From contig NZ_LXYE02000018.1 in NCBI RefSeq assembly GCF_001659685.2, positions 84,224 to 148,223 on the forward strand: a stretch of 64,000 bases of DNA. Direction: 5' to 3'. The notes under the pieces are model-generated. The model was not told the DNA's origin. It did not search any database and saw only the letters and a list, made by a program, of their open reading frames with translations. The stretch's first letter is position 1, and every line of letters starts with the position of its first letter. Of this stretch, positions 1-9,324 are shown in pieces. Made by a program: the position numbers and the translations under genes. The stretch is from Labilibacter marinus (GTDB taxonomy: Bacteria; Bacteroidota; Bacteroidia; Bacteroidales; Marinilabiliaceae).

Positions 1-1279
1 CCATATTTTCAGAAACAACCTCATATAAAGCAGTACACAAGGTTTCCAATTCCGCATCTGAAATAATAAACGGTGGCATTAGGTATACCAGCTTTCCAAA
101 TGGGCGCACCCAAACTCCTTTCTCAACAAAGGCCTTTTGAATAACCGCCATATCCACAGATTCTTTCAGTTCAACTACTCCAATAGCACCCAGACATCGA
201 ACATCGTTTACCATATTTAATGCTTTGCACTTGGCTAAGCCTTGAATTAATTGCGCTTCGATATGTTTAACTTTCACTTGCCAATCGCTTTGTAGCAACA
301 ATTCAATACTGGCATTAGCCACAGCACATGCCAATGGATTTCCCATAAACGTTGGTCCGTGCATAAAAACACCCGGCGAACCATTGCTAATTGTATCGGC
401 CACATCATTGGTAGCCAACGTTGCAGCAAAGCTCATATAACCACCCGTAATGGCCTTACCCAAACACATAATATTTGGTGAAATATTGGCATAATTACAA
501 GCGAATAACTCGCCTGTTCGTCCAAAACCAGTGGCAATTTCGTCTGCGATAAGCAATACATTATACTGATTACACAAATCGCGAACTTGTTTTAAGTATG
601 CTGGCGAATAAAACCACATACCTCCCGCTCCTTGAACAATAGGCTCTAGAATGACTGCAGCTAAATCGTGATGATGATTTTCAATGATGCTTGCTAACGA
701 CTCAATATCTACTGAATTAAATTCATCCTCGAACCTGCACTTTGGCTGTTCCGCAAAATAATGGATGGGTAAACTACCGTTAAAAATATGATGCATGCCT
801 GTTTCTGGATCACACACCGACATGGCATGCCAAGTATCTCCATGATAGCCGTTACGAATGGTAGCGAACTTTTGCTTTTCCGGCATTTCCTTGCTCGACC
901 AGTATTGCATAGCCATTTTCATAGCGACCTCAACAGCTACCGAACCTGAATCGGAATAAAATACTTTTTGCAAAGAATTTGGTGTGATGTCGATTAGCCT
1001 TTTTGCTAAATCAACAGCCGGCTGATGGGTAAAACCACCAAACATCACATGCGACATCTTTTGCAACTGATCCTCAGCAGCCTTGTTTAAAACCGGATGA
1101 TTATATCCGTGCACGGCAGCCCACCACGACGACATGCCATCTATTAATCGCTCACCTGTTGTAAGATGAATGGTACATCGTTCCGCTTTTTCCACCTGAT
1201 ACACGGGTAATGGATTTGTAGTGGAAGTATACGGATGCCAGATATGTTCTCTGTCGTATTCTAAAGTTTGTTTGTTCAT
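1..1279 (-). CDS. bioA: Adenosylmethionine-8-amino-7-oxononanoate aminotransferase, C-terminus cut by window edge
   Basis: PLP enzyme of biotin synthesis that transaminates 7-keto-8-aminopelargonate to 7,8-diaminopelargonate with SAM as amino donor. Reading the minus strand from ATG at 1279 gives 426 open codons up to the edge. Class III aminotransferase landmarks are visible: [12 protein letters not shown], the [12 protein letters not shown] segment around the PLP-binding Asp, and [11 protein letters not shown] with the PLP lysine. The family is about 430 residues long, so only the last few residues are missing. It lies 107 bases downstream of bioB on the same strand, with a large heptamer inverted repeat between them. 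Identity is secure; co-transcription with bioB is inferred. Confidence 0.95.
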   Translation of the reverse strand, partial: MNKQTLEYDREHIWHPYTSTTNPLPVYQVEKAERCTIHLTTGERLIDGMSSWWAAVHGYNHPVLNKAAEDQLQKMSHVMFGGFTHQPAVDLAKRLIDITPNSLQKVFYSDSGSVAVEVAMKMAMQYWSSKEMPEKQKFATIRNGYHGDTWHAMSVCDPETGMHHIFNGSLPIHYFAEQPKCRFEDEFNSVDIESLASIIENHHHDLAAVILEPIVQGAGGMWFYSPAYLKQVRDLCNQYNVLLIADEIATGFGRTGELFACNYANISPNIMCLGKAITGGYMSFAATLATNDVADTISNGSPGVFMHGPTFMGNPLACAVANASIELLLQSDWQVKVKHIEAQLIQGLAKCKALNMVNDVRCLGAIGVVELKESVDMAVIQKAFVEKGVWVRPFGKLVYLMPPFIISDAELETLCTALYEVVSENM

Positions 1280-1287
1280 ATTCTATG

Positions 1288-1386
1288 AGTATCAAGTATC
1301 AAGACACAAGTAGTATAGACTTAATAGTGCATTTACATTATTAAACTTTTAAATCTTGTGTCTTGATACTTGAGTCTTGATACTAT
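1288..1386. repeat. Inverted pair of degenerate heptanucleotide tracts between bioB and bioA
   Basis: From 1288 the units are AGTATCA, AGTATCA, AGACACA, AGTAGTA. From 1354 the opposite-sense units TCTTGTG, TCTTGAT, ACTTGAG, TCTTGAT follow. The arms 1292-1310 and 1355-1373 are perfectly complementary over 19 bases with a 44-base AT-rich loop. In a bioB-bioA transcript this would form a strong stem without a U tract. The same 7-base periodicity recurs elsewhere in the window. Confidence 0.85.
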
Positions 1387-2364
1387 TTAAGCATGTTCAC
1401 ACTTGTTCTGGGCTAACGAAAAGCCAGCATTTTTAAATATCTCTTTGTCTTGCTCAATGTTTGTACCAATAGTAGTTAGGTAATCCCCTACCAAAGCCGC
1501 ACTCACACCAGAAGCCAATGCTTTATCCTGAATATGAGAAATTAAGCTTCTCCCTCCTGCTAAACGAATATTTGCCTTTGGGTTAATAAATCGGAACATG
1601 GCAAAAGCAGTTAAAATTTCTTCATCAGATATTTCATTATCTACTTTCAGCTCAGCACCTTCAACTTGCATTAAAATATTAATCGGAATGGAATCTATTC
1701 CCAGGTCTTTTAATGTAAATGCCATTTCTACACGTTGCTCAGCCGTTTCGCCCATGCCAATAATACCGCCTGAACAAACATGCATACCTAAACTCTGCGC
1801 ATATTTGATGGTTCTTATCTTTTCATCCATTGTGTGTGAGGTAACCACTTTAGGAAAAAACGAAGGTGCCGTTTCAATATTACAATGATAATTTTCTACA
1901 CCAGCTTCTTTTAATTTCTCCAATTGAGAAAGATTTAATAATCCCATGGAAGCACACAGATGAATAGGAGTAGTCTGCTGAATATTTTTATACACGCCAC
2001 AAAGCTCGTCCAAATTTTTATTTGAGATAGCCCTACCACTCGTTACCAAAGAGAATTTATTCACTCCTTTTTCGGCATTTTCCTTGGCTTGTTTCTCAGC
2101 CAATTTAAGATCAACCAGCTCGTATTCCTCCACATCCGTTTTATGAAACATAGATTGAGAACACCATTTACAATCCTGTGTACACTTACCCGATTTTGCA
2201 TTTAAGATGCTACACATTTCCATTTCGTTACCTTTAAAACGAATACGAATTTCGTTAGCTGCAGCACAAAGCTCTTCTCTATCAGCCTCGTTCAATAACC
2301 ATTGGGCTTCTTTTTCGGTAATTGCCCCTCCATCTAATACTCTTTGTTTTAATTCGTTTACCAT
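1387..2364 (-). CDS. bioB: Biotin synthase (radical SAM)
   Basis: Radical SAM enzyme that inserts sulphur into dethiobiotin in the last step of biotin synthesis. The protein is 325 residues, normal for the family. The radical SAM cluster motif is C61-x3-C65-x2-C68 (GKCTQDCKWCSQS), and MCSILNAKSG precedes it. The start ATG at 2364 is only a few bases past the T-run of a strong intrinsic terminator (2370-2409). No room remains for a conventional promoter downstream of that hairpin, so bioB mRNA must either read through it or start within or before it. bioA follows on the same strand, suggesting an operon: small ORF, bioB, bioA. Confidence 0.97.
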   Translation of the reverse strand: MVNELKQRVLDGGAITEKEAQWLLNEADREELCAAANEIRIRFKGNEMEMCSILNAKSGKCTQDCKWCSQSMFHKTDVEEYELVDLKLAEKQAKENAEKGVNKFSLVTSGRAISNKNLDELCGVYKNIQQTTPIHLCASMGLLNLSQLEKLKEAGVENYHCNIETAPSFFPKVVTSHTMDEKIRTIKYAQSLGMHVCSGGIIGMGETAEQRVEMAFTLKDLGIDSIPINILMQVEGAELKVDNEISDEEILTAFAMFRFINPKANIRLAGGRSLISHIQDKALASGVSAALVGDYLTTIGTNIEQDKEIFKNAGFSLAQNKCEHA

Positions 2365-2369
2365 AGCGC

Positions 2370-2409
2370 AAAAAAAAAGCCGCTAATCGGAGTATATCCA
2401 ATTAACGGC
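2370..2409 (-). terminator. Strong hairpin with T9 directly before bioB; possible attenuator
   Basis: On the minus strand a 13-bp stem (arms 2397-2409 and 2379-2391, two G-U wobbles, 5-base loop) is followed by nine T (2378-2370). The TAA of the upstream 105-codon gene (2404-2402) lies in the 5' arm, and the bioB ATG (2364) is five bases after the T-run. As a terminator it is textbook. Its position between a translated small ORF and bioB suggests conditional read-through rather than simple termination; that part is inference. Confidence 0.85.
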
Positions 2410-2719
2410 AGTTAGTATTATTATTTCTTATTATTTTATTTACACACTCAACATCTGCTGAAACAACAACAGGTAATACCTGAAGCATATCTTGCTCCAG
2501 TAATTCTTCAGCTGCTTCATCCACTTCTTGAGACAGGCGACATTGAACAGTTTCTTCAACCAATTCAATTAAATTACCAATCCATTGTGTTAATGAAATA
2601 GCCAAATTATCGATATGAACCACCTTGCCCATGGAGCAAAATGCCGCATAGCCTTTATTGCTCCATTGTTTAAAATGAAGTTTTATGGATTCGCTACGAT
2701 ATAAATGACTGTGATTCAT
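2402..2719 (-). CDS. Small protein of unknown function upstream of bioB
   Basis: A 105-residue protein that I do not recognise as a named family. The N-terminal third has a patterned basic/aromatic stretch (FKQWSNKGYAAFCSMGKVV, then HIDNLAISLTQW), and the rest is acidic and helical-looking (EVDEAAEELLEQDML). There is no signal peptide and no obvious membrane segment. It lies 37 bases upstream of bioB on the same strand, and its stop codon is inside the 5' arm of the terminator at 2370-2409, so its translation could affect read-through. The reading frame is continuous and AT-rich like its neighbours. It could be a real protein, a regulatory leader ORF, or both. Confidence 0.7.
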   Translation of the reverse strand: MNHSHLYRSESIKLHFKQWSNKGYAAFCSMGKVVHIDNLAISLTQWIGNLIELVEETVQCRLSQEVDEAAEELLEQDMLQVLPVVVSADVECVNKIIRNNNTNCR

Positions 2720-3081
2720 TACGCCACAAAACTAATGCATTTATTTAAGAATTAACCATTGCAGATAATACAAAAACATTGTTCCTCAACACATTTTTAA
2801 AAATGGAAAAGTAATAAACAAAAAAGTACGATTCACACCTCCCAGGTTTTTAAAACCTAGGAGGTCTATTACAAAATAAGATCTTATTCTGAAAGAATTG
2901 ATTTTTATGCCTATAACTTTTAATCCTATAAGCATAAAAATTTAAACTTATAGGCAAAGGATTTTGCGGCTTCAACTATGGTGCATATTTGACTTCTAAG
3001 GAGTCGTCTTGGATAATAAAAACCAAGCTATAAACATGTCACTCCTATGGAGATATTCACCTTATAACTTAAAAATCTAAA
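2720..3081. other. Non-coding gap with several small palindromes
   Basis: No convincing gene. From left to right: an AT-rich stretch that should hold the promoter of the 2402-2719 gene; the GC-capped palindrome at 2837-2867; an imperfect inverted repeat near 2908-2942 (TTTTTATGCCTATAA against CTATAAGCATAAAAA); a GACTTCTAAGGAGTC hairpin at 2991-3005; a CTTGG/CCAAG stem at 3008-3027; and CTCCTATGGAG at 3042-3052. The cluster looks like accumulated REP-type intergenic repeats downstream of the DUF58 gene. Confidence 0.6.
2837..2867. repeat. REP-like palindrome, copy 1
   Basis: Arms ACCTCCCAGG and CCTAGGAGGT flank a T/A-rich centre. Its reverse complement matches 63223-63253 except for one base at the centre, some 60 kb away. 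Both copies are intergenic. The shape is that of a short interspersed palindrome rather than a terminator, because no T-run follows on either strand. Confidence 0.85.
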
Positions 3082-4422
3082 CTACAACAACCCCCTGGAT
3101 TTAATCTCTAAATATTTATTTACTGTATTTACAGAAAGATCACCCGGTGCGCTTAATACAGCATGGATGCCATGTTGTTTCAATTCGCGAACGATCAGTT
3201 TTTTATCGTAGCTAAACTTTTCGGCTATGGTTTTAATATAAATATCTTCAATGCTGTCTGTTTTCTTTTCCGTGATTTTAGATACTTCAGTATTTTCGAA
3301 GAAGACCACCACCAATAGATGATTTTTAGCTAAACTCTTTAAAAATGGAATTTGTCTACGAGCCGAACTCAAACTCTCAAAATTGGTATATAACATCATT
3401 AAACTACGATGATGAATTTTACTTTTAATTTGAGCGTAGAGTAATTCAAGATTCTGCTCTAAATAGCCCGTTTCCTGATTATATAACACCTCCATAATAT
3501 TTTGCAGGTGCCTACCATTTCGGGCTGCCGGAACCATTGAATGAATGGTGTTGCTATAGGTAAACAAACCGGCTTTATCATGCTTGAGCATGGCAATATT
3601 TGAGATAACAAGCGAAGTATTGATGGCATAATCCAGTAAAGTCATCCCATTAAACGGCATTTTCATGGTACGCCCCATATCTATTAGACTAAAAACCTGC
3701 TGCGATTTTTCATCCTGATATTGGTTAACCATTAAATGACCTTTACGCGCGGTAGCTTTCCAGTTAACCGTTCGGTAATCATCGCCCGTAATATAATCTC
3801 TAATTTGGTCGAACTCCATTTGATGACCAACCTTACGTATTTTCTTCACCCCAATTTCGGTTAAACGGTCGGAAATAGCCATTAACTCAAACTTACGCAT
3901 TTCGATAAAGCTAGGGTATACTTTCACCATCTCATCCTGATTAAAAATATACCTACGCGAGATAAATGAAATAGGTGTACGGGCAAATAGATTTAAGGCT
4001 CCAAAGTGATACTCACCTCTTTTAACAGGTTTTACTTGATAACTAAACTTACGTTCCTGACCAGGCGAGAGCTTAAATAATTCTTTAAAATCCCTCTTCT
4101 GAAATTGTTTGGGTAATTCATCAACTAGCGTTAAGGATGCTTTAAAAGGGAAACTGCTGGTAAAGGTAAGGCTAACCTCATTTTCATCTCCATTGGAGAA
4201 CCTCTCAGGAAGTATTCTGGCAGCCTTTATTCTGTTTGAACTTTTACCCGTAAACAGAAGCATCATATCTATAACAAAAAGTAAGATTAATAGCCCAAAT
4301 GCTAATTGCCCGGCCAATAAAAACATTTTATAATATTGGCCAAACACCATTAACACCATCACTATGGCTAGGGATAGAAAAAATCGATTTGTTAAGAATA
4401 GTGACTTCCAGAATTTACGCAT
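3082..4422 (-). CDS. DUF58 family protein
   Basis: Membrane-anchored protein of 446 residues. Two hydrophobic segments lie within residues 10-60. The DUF58 signature GDDYRTVNWKATARKG sits near residue 215, and a von Willebrand factor A-like region (FSLIDMGRTMKMP) follows. DUF58 proteins are nearly always encoded with a MoxR-type AAA+ ATPase, as here: the moxR gene lies just upstream, with a 51-base gap carrying heptamer repeats. The likely role is in a MoxR chaperone-like membrane system; the substrate is unknown. It is the last gene of the leftward cluster. Confidence 0.9.
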   Translation of the reverse strand: MRKFWKSLFLTNRFFLSLAIVMVLMVFGQYYKMFLLAGQLAFGLLILLFVIDMMLLFTGKSSNRIKAARILPERFSNGDENEVSLTFTSSFPFKASLTLVDELPKQFQKRDFKELFKLSPGQERKFSYQVKPVKRGEYHFGALNLFARTPISFISRRYIFNQDEMVKVYPSFIEMRKFELMAISDRLTEIGVKKIRKVGHQMEFDQIRDYITGDDYRTVNWKATARKGHLMVNQYQDEKSQQVFSLIDMGRTMKMPFNGMTLLDYAINTSLVISNIAMLKHDKAGLFTYSNTIHSMVPAARNGRHLQNIMEVLYNQETGYLEQNLELLYAQIKSKIHHRSLMMLYTNFESLSSARRQIPFLKSLAKNHLLVVVFFENTEVSKITEKKTDSIEDIYIKTIAEKFSYDKKLIVRELKQHGIHAVLSAPGDLSVNTVNKYLEIKSRGLL

Positions 4423-4432
4423 GAAATGAGAT

Positions 4433-4467
4433 AATAGTCATTAGTGTTTAGTCAATAGCTCTAGTTA
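4433..4467. repeat. Heptanucleotide tract between moxR and DUF58 genes
   Basis: Five units in exact 7-base register: AATAGTC, ATTAGTG, TTTAGTC, AATAGCT, CTAGTTA. The tract fills most of the 51-base gap between two otherwise tightly packed co-directional genes. Confidence 0.75.
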
Positions 4468-4473
4468 TTTATA

Positions 4474-5454
4474 CTATCTAGGAATTTCAACTGAATCAAC
4501 AATTTGTTGAATTACCGTATTGGTCTTTACGCCTTCCATCTCTTTTTCGGGTGTAAGTATAACACGATGGGTAAGCACTGGAATCATCACAAATTTAATA
4601 TCCTCAGGCGTAACAAAATCGCGTCCTTCGATAGCAGCAAAAGCTTTAGCGGCATTTAATATGGCCAGCGAAGCCCTCGGGCTACCTCCTAAAAACAAGG
4701 CATTTGACTTACGAGTTTTCTCCACCACTTGTGCGATGTATCTGATTAGGTTAGGCTCTACCAATACTTTTTTTACTAAGGCCTGTAAAGCAATAATTTG
4801 CTCGGCTGATATAACTGGATTAACCAAAGAAATTTCCTTTACGCTTTCTCTATTCTGCGCATTACTTAAAATCTGCACTTCATCCTCTAACGAAGGATAA
4901 TCTAATTCAATCTTAAATAAAAAACGGTCCAATTGCGCTTCGGGCAAACGATATGTTCCTTCATGTTCTACTGGATTTTGAGTAGCAAACACAATAAATG
5001 GAGCATCCATCTGTTTGCAATCACCATCAATAGTCACTTGACGCTCTTCCATCACCTCAAACAAAGCAGCTTGTGTTTTGGCAGGAGCACGGTTTATCTC
5101 ATCTATTAAAACCAAGTTAGAAAAAATTGGTCCTTTTTTAAATTCAAACTCCGACTTTCCCATATTAAAAATGGAGGTTCCCAACACATCCGAAGGCATT
5201 AAATCGGGTGTAAACTGAATACGCGTAAACTCGGTGGATATACTTTTGGCCATGAGCTTTGACAGCATCGTTTTTGCCACTCCTGGCACACCTTCTAACA
5301 AAATATGCCCGTTAGCCAATAAGGCGGTAAGCATCAAGTCCACAATTTTCTCTTGCCCAACAATAACCTTGGCTATCTCGCTTTTTATTTGGTATGCAGC
5401 CCTATTTAACTCTTCTAAATTAAGTCTATTTTCAAACGGGGTTTGATTCTCCAT
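4474..5454 (-). CDS. MoxR-type AAA+ ATPase
   Basis: AAA+ ATPase of the MoxR branch, 326 residues. Walker A GVPGVAKT is at 55-62, Walker B VLIDE at 115-119, and sensor-1 Asn160 is in FATQNP. The lid domain occupies about 220-326. MoxR ATPases act as chaperones for membrane or vWA-domain partners. The gene sits between a DUF4350 gene (10 bases upstream) and a DUF58 gene downstream, the usual MoxR neighbourhood. The specific client is not visible from sequence. Confidence 0.93.
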   Translation of the reverse strand: MENQTPFENRLNLEELNRAAYQIKSEIAKVIVGQEKIVDLMLTALLANGHILLEGVPGVAKTMLSKLMAKSISTEFTRIQFTPDLMPSDVLGTSIFNMGKSEFEFKKGPIFSNLVLIDEINRAPAKTQAALFEVMEERQVTIDGDCKQMDAPFIVFATQNPVEHEGTYRLPEAQLDRFLFKIELDYPSLEDEVQILSNAQNRESVKEISLVNPVISAEQIIALQALVKKVLVEPNLIRYIAQVVEKTRKSNALFLGGSPRASLAILNAAKAFAAIEGRDFVTPEDIKFVMIPVLTHRVILTPEKEMEGVKTNTVIQQIVDSVEIPR

Positions 5455-5464
5455 ATCGTGAGTT

Positions 5465-6667
5465 TTATTTTTTGTTTGCTTTACATTTATCGTAAAAGAA
5501 TTCTATTTTTTTATTGAACTGATCTAAATCCTCCTCAGAAATTGATTTAACCAGTTCTAATTTTTGTGCTATTTCAAAAAGCTGTTTCACTGTGCGATGT
5601 GGCACATCACATTTTTCTGCAATCTCATTGTACAGCTCCGTGCTAATTTCAGATGTTTGTATAAAATACTTTGAGCGTAGAAACTCTAAAAAGTAAGTAT
5701 ACTTCTTTTTAGCAATGTCTAAATGGTTTTGTTTTCTGAAATACAAACGGCCTATGGTTTCAATAAAAGTGAGGGTGGTATTTTGCGGTGCGGTAACTAT
5801 AGGTATAATACGCTGACGACGCTTAGCCCCAAAAACCATATAGGTAAGAATACCAAATAACAACAAATACCAGGCATACCTCAAAGCTTTTTGGGATAAA
5901 ATATACCTGAACGGAGATGCTGACAAAGCCTTCTGCTTATAGTGTTCATCCCAAATAACAGAAGAATAAGGTAAATAAGATAAACTTTTAAAAACGTATT
6001 CGTAATTATTATCCTTTAATAAGTTGTAATTGGTAAATGCTAGTGGATTGGTATTAATATAAAAGTTTCCACTGCCGTAATTTATTCGCACAAAATTGGT
6101 TTTAGCTTGCTCATTAATCCCTAAAACGCTCGTCCGAAGCGTATCGTATGATTCGAAGCTTACTTTATGAAAACCTTTTGTGTACTTGTAACCCCAAGGT
6201 GTTTTTAGTTTTTGATTGACCAATTTAAGTACAGTGGAGTCCTGCCCCATAAAGTTAAAATCCATAGACTCATCCACCTTAAAACCTAAAGTATCTTTAA
6301 ATACTTCGGAGAAATGAATGGCAGCTACAAATACACTGCTTCCACCTTCTACTATATCAAGTAGTTTTCCAACGTCTAATTCGTCTGCATTAAATCGATC
6401 GTTAATATAAATGATACTCTGCTTTTCGTCTACTGAATCTTCCAGAAAGTTATAGATAGCCGAGTGACTAGTTTTTATTTGTTCGGCAGGAAATAACTGC
6501 CCCAACTCCTCAAAAAGAATACTATTACCAAAAGGTATTTTATCGTTTTTAGAGAAACTGTAGCTCCAATTAATTGGCGTTGGGGTTAGCGTTAGAATCA
6601 CGACATAAAGTGCAAACACAGCCACAACCCCATAAACTAAAACCTTATTTTTCATCTGCTTTGCCAT
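5465..6667 (-). CDS. DUF4350 domain-containing membrane protein
   Basis: A 400-residue protein with an N-terminal membrane segment (about 10-28), a DUF4350-like extracytoplasmic region, a second membrane segment (about 263-283) and a basic cytoplasmic tail of about 115 residues. The pattern FGNSILFEELGQLFP near residue 46 fits DUF4350, a domain typical of MoxR clusters. It starts two bases after the DUF4129 gene ends and stops 10 bases before moxR, so co-transcription is near certain. The function is unknown. Confidence 0.8.
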   Translation of the reverse strand: MAKQMKNKVLVYGVVAVFALYVVILTLTPTPINWSYSFSKNDKIPFGNSILFEELGQLFPAEQIKTSHSAIYNFLEDSVDEKQSIIYINDRFNADELDVGKLLDIVEGGSSVFVAAIHFSEVFKDTLGFKVDESMDFNFMGQDSTVLKLVNQKLKTPWGYKYTKGFHKVSFESYDTLRTSVLGINEQAKTNFVRINYGSGNFYINTNPLAFTNYNLLKDNNYEYVFKSLSYLPYSSVIWDEHYKQKALSASPFRYILSQKALRYAWYLLLFGILTYMVFGAKRRQRIIPIVTAPQNTTLTFIETIGRLYFRKQNHLDIAKKKYTYFLEFLRSKYFIQTSEISTELYNEIAEKCDVPHRTVKQLFEIAQKLELVKSISEEDLDQFNKKIEFFYDKCKANKK

Positions 6668-6669
6668 AT

Positions 6670-7404
6670 CTACGCCGTTTTTTTACCACTACTTAAGGTT
6701 TGTTCAAATCGCTGAAACAAGCTATGCACCTCAGAGAATTTATCATCTAACACCTCAAACTGGCCATACCAGATATATTCGTAGCTCAACACTAGTTGAC
6801 TAAACATCTCCTTTTGATGGGCTGATTTTAACTCGTAATAATACTCCTTATTGGTTTTCCATGGTTTCCAATCTATTAGCTCAGCACTATCCATGTGACG
6901 TAAAGCTAGTAAGTACATTAAACGAACCGCCTCGCGATAAGCCTTATTTTTTATTGCAGCACTTAGGGTGCGCTCTAAATTCTCATTGTAAATATCATCT
7001 TCCCCCAGCTTAAACTTTAAATTATCCACTTTGGTATCTTGGGCAAAAATAAATAGCCCAGAAATCCTAACACCGAGTAGCTTCAACACCACAAACAGTA
7101 ATATTAAAACTGCAAACCCTATCAATAGATAAAAAACTATATTTCCACTATATTTTGAAGAAAATAACTTGGCAATTAACCAACGTTTAACCTTATCCCA
7201 AAAACTCTCAGGCTTTTGAAATCGGTCGTAGATATATTCATCCATTTGTTTATACTCCTCCATAACTTCCTTGGAGGCTGGCCTGTAATCCACAGCAGAT
7301 CTATCCCAAGCATCCACTTTAAGCGAATCTTGGGCAAGCAAATGGAAACCACCCACAAAATGGATGAACATTACAAAAAGAATATATACCGACTTTTTAT
7401 TCAT
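6670..7404 (-). CDS. DUF4129 domain-containing membrane protein
   Basis: A 244-residue protein with an N-terminal signal sequence (about 1-24), an extracytoplasmic linker, one membrane helix (about 93-115) and a C-terminal DUF4129-like domain. That domain includes RLMYLLALRHMDSA, then LIDWKPWKTNKEYYYEL, the family's usual pattern near residues 160-190. It overlaps the upstream membrane-protein gene by 8 bases, which indicates translational coupling. The role within the MoxR cluster is unknown. Confidence 0.82.
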   Translation of the reverse strand: MNKKSVYILFVMFIHFVGGFHLLAQDSLKVDAWDRSAVDYRPASKEVMEEYKQMDEYIYDRFQKPESFWDKVKRWLIAKLFSSKYSGNIVFYLLIGFAVLILLFVVLKLLGVRISGLFIFAQDTKVDNLKFKLGEDDIYNENLERTLSAAIKNKAYREAVRLMYLLALRHMDSAELIDWKPWKTNKEYYYELKSAHQKEMFSQLVLSYEYIWYGQFEVLDDKFSEVHSLFQRFEQTLSSGKKTA

Positions 7405-8269
7405 CCTCTGAATTAGGAGCTTCGTTTATTTTATCAATTTTATCTAATAATGAAGTATTGTCTTTATGCTCCACTAAACTAAAATATTGAAAGGAAACTA
7501 CCAGCGGTGATAATGGAGCCAATAAAGCATTGCCTACAGTTGAAAAAATCATTATTAATAACATTGGCAACTTACTAAATGAAAAATCCTCAACTAATAT
7601 ACCTCCCATTCCTCCTACCAACCGTGCCGGAATATTAAAAACTTGACCAATAGCATAAACAATAAGAACCGTTACAATAACAAGCCCAAAAGTTTGCCAC
7701 CAATGACTCCTAACTAAATAAAAACACCTTGAAAAAGAGTCACCATAACCATTATTTTCTGCAACTTTAACTATTAATATTAAAGATAATGGTACGGCAA
7801 TATATATAGCCGGAAAAAATAGCATAAATGCCGCAAAAAAGATAATAATAACAGAAAGTATATTAAACCCAATAATTGACAAGAATAGCCCGGTAAATCT
7901 ATCCCACACTTCATTTATCTCAAAATTATCTGCTCCTTTTTCCTTGTACAATACAACATAACAGTAAGTCATTCCGGTTAATAATACTTGAACTACAACA
8001 AATATCAATACTAATAATATAACCTTAACTGGAATTTGACTAACAAATTCGTTTGCTACTTCAGGGTTATTAATATTACCTAAAATAGTAGACATTGTGC
8101 TATTTAGAAACAATGTGGCTAAAATTGCTTGCACCAATACAGGTATACCTGCATATATTAATAACATACGCCCCATTTTTTTATACTCCTGACGTATAAA
8201 TGCAAAAGCCACATTTAGCACATCGCTAAAATCTCTTTTTTTACTAACTACAACTTTTTCTTCAATCAT
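7397..8269 (-). CDS. Polytopic membrane protein of the MoxR cluster, function unknown
   Basis: A 290-residue protein with about six hydrophobic segments from residue 35 to 265, a basic N-terminus and an acidic C-terminal tail (NEAPNSEDE). It resembles the glycerophosphoryl-diester-phosphodiesterase-like or DUF975-like membrane proteins that often accompany SpoIIM/RDD/MoxR genes, but I cannot place it in one family. It overlaps the DUF4129 gene by 8 bases and follows the SpoIIM-family gene by 10 bases, so it belongs to the same operon. Confidence 0.75.
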   Translation of the reverse strand: MIEEKVVVSKKRDFSDVLNVAFAFIRQEYKKMGRMLLIYAGIPVLVQAILATLFLNSTMSTILGNINNPEVANEFVSQIPVKVILLVLIFVVVQVLLTGMTYCYVVLYKEKGADNFEINEVWDRFTGLFLSIIGFNILSVIIIFFAAFMLFFPAIYIAVPLSLILIVKVAENNGYGDSFSRCFYLVRSHWWQTFGLVIVTVLIVYAIGQVFNIPARLVGGMGGILVEDFSFSKLPMLLIMIFSTVGNALLAPLSPLVVSFQYFSLVEHKDNTSLLDKIDKINEAPNSEDE

Positions 8270-8279
8270 AAATTATCTA

Positions 8280-9269
8280 TTAAATATCTTTGTTACTACT
8301 CGCGGCGTGTGCCTTTACACGTTTATATATTCTATTAGGATACACAAAAAAGTACCACATTATCATAAATAATGATCCAATAATTATAAATAGATTAATA
8401 ACCAATGGCATAGTATCGTAATGTCGGGTAACAAAACTTTCTAAAAAGCCTGCCACAAAAAACACAGGAATAAGACCAATTATTATTTTCACACCTCTTT
8501 TTACACCTATCATTAATGAGGTAGAACGAGGCAGCGTACCTGGAAACAAAAAGCTATTACCCAATATTATGCCAGCACCTCCAGCTATTACAATACCTGG
8601 TATCTCCAAGGCACCATGAATATAAATAGCCAGCGTAGATACAGAAAAAAGTTGCTTTTGCACAAAAAATGTTTGAAATGCTCCAAGCATAATACCATTT
8701 TGCATTAGTAGCATACCTACACCTATAGCAGTTAGCATACCACTCACAAATACAATAAACGAAACTCTTATATTATTGAAGGTAATTCTAAAAAACATTT
8801 CAAACTCACCCATCGATTCATATATACCCATAGGATTGCCCTTTTCAATATTATCAAGTGTTGTGTTTACATAAGAATCTCCCAGAATTAGCCTTAAAAA
8901 ACTATCGTCATTTAATGCAGAAACAGCACCTAAGGCAGCAGCCAATCCAAAAATAATCATCGAAATAATGAAATACTTTCTACTATGATAAAGTTCGAGT
9001 GGCAATTCAGTCAACCAAAAGGATTTTAATCGACTAGACTTTTCCTTTTTGTTTTTATAAATTTCTTGATGGGTTTTAACCGTAAGCGCATTAAGGTAAG
9101 AAATAGAACCTGACTTGGGAAAGAAAGTACGGGCATAAGCTAAATCATCGGTCAACTGAATAAACTGATCTGCCAATTGATCAGGCTCTAACTGATCGCC
9201 CTTTTTCATATTTTCCTCAAAGCTACTCCACCGAGATTTATTTCGGTTAATAAAGGTTATCTCTTTCAC
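8280..9269 (-). CDS. SpoIIM (stage II sporulation protein M) family membrane protein
   Basis: A 329-residue membrane protein with a soluble N-terminal region of about 95 residues and at least six membrane helices. A GALEIPGIVIAGGAGIILG segment, followed by a loop ending in RGVK, fits the SpoIIM/DUF95 family. The organism need not sporulate: this family is widespread in Bacteroidota next to RDD and MoxR genes. It is the first gene of the leftward operon and is divergent from the RDD gene. Confidence 0.88.
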   Translation of the reverse strand: MKEITFINRNKSRWSSFEENMKKGDQLEPDQLADQFIQLTDDLAYARTFFPKSGSISYLNALTVKTHQEIYKNKKEKSSRLKSFWLTELPLELYHSRKYFIISMIIFGLAAALGAVSALNDDSFLRLILGDSYVNTTLDNIEKGNPMGIYESMGEFEMFFRITFNNIRVSFIVFVSGMLTAIGVGMLLMQNGIMLGAFQTFFVQKQLFSVSTLAIYIHGALEIPGIVIAGGAGIILGNSFLFPGTLPRSTSLMIGVKRGVKIIIGLIPVFFVAGFLESFVTRHYDTMPLVINLFIIIGSLFMIMWYFFVYPNRIYKRVKAHAASSNKDI

Positions 9270-9324
9270 AATTGTTACTTGGGGTTAAGTATAAATTAAA
9301 TAAAACAGGCTTTCAACGATTTTT

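Noticed and set aside
1288..1386. Heptamer inverted repeat as a bioB terminator
   Set aside because: The stem is strong, but no T-run follows on the minus strand, and the 7-base periodicity explains it better.
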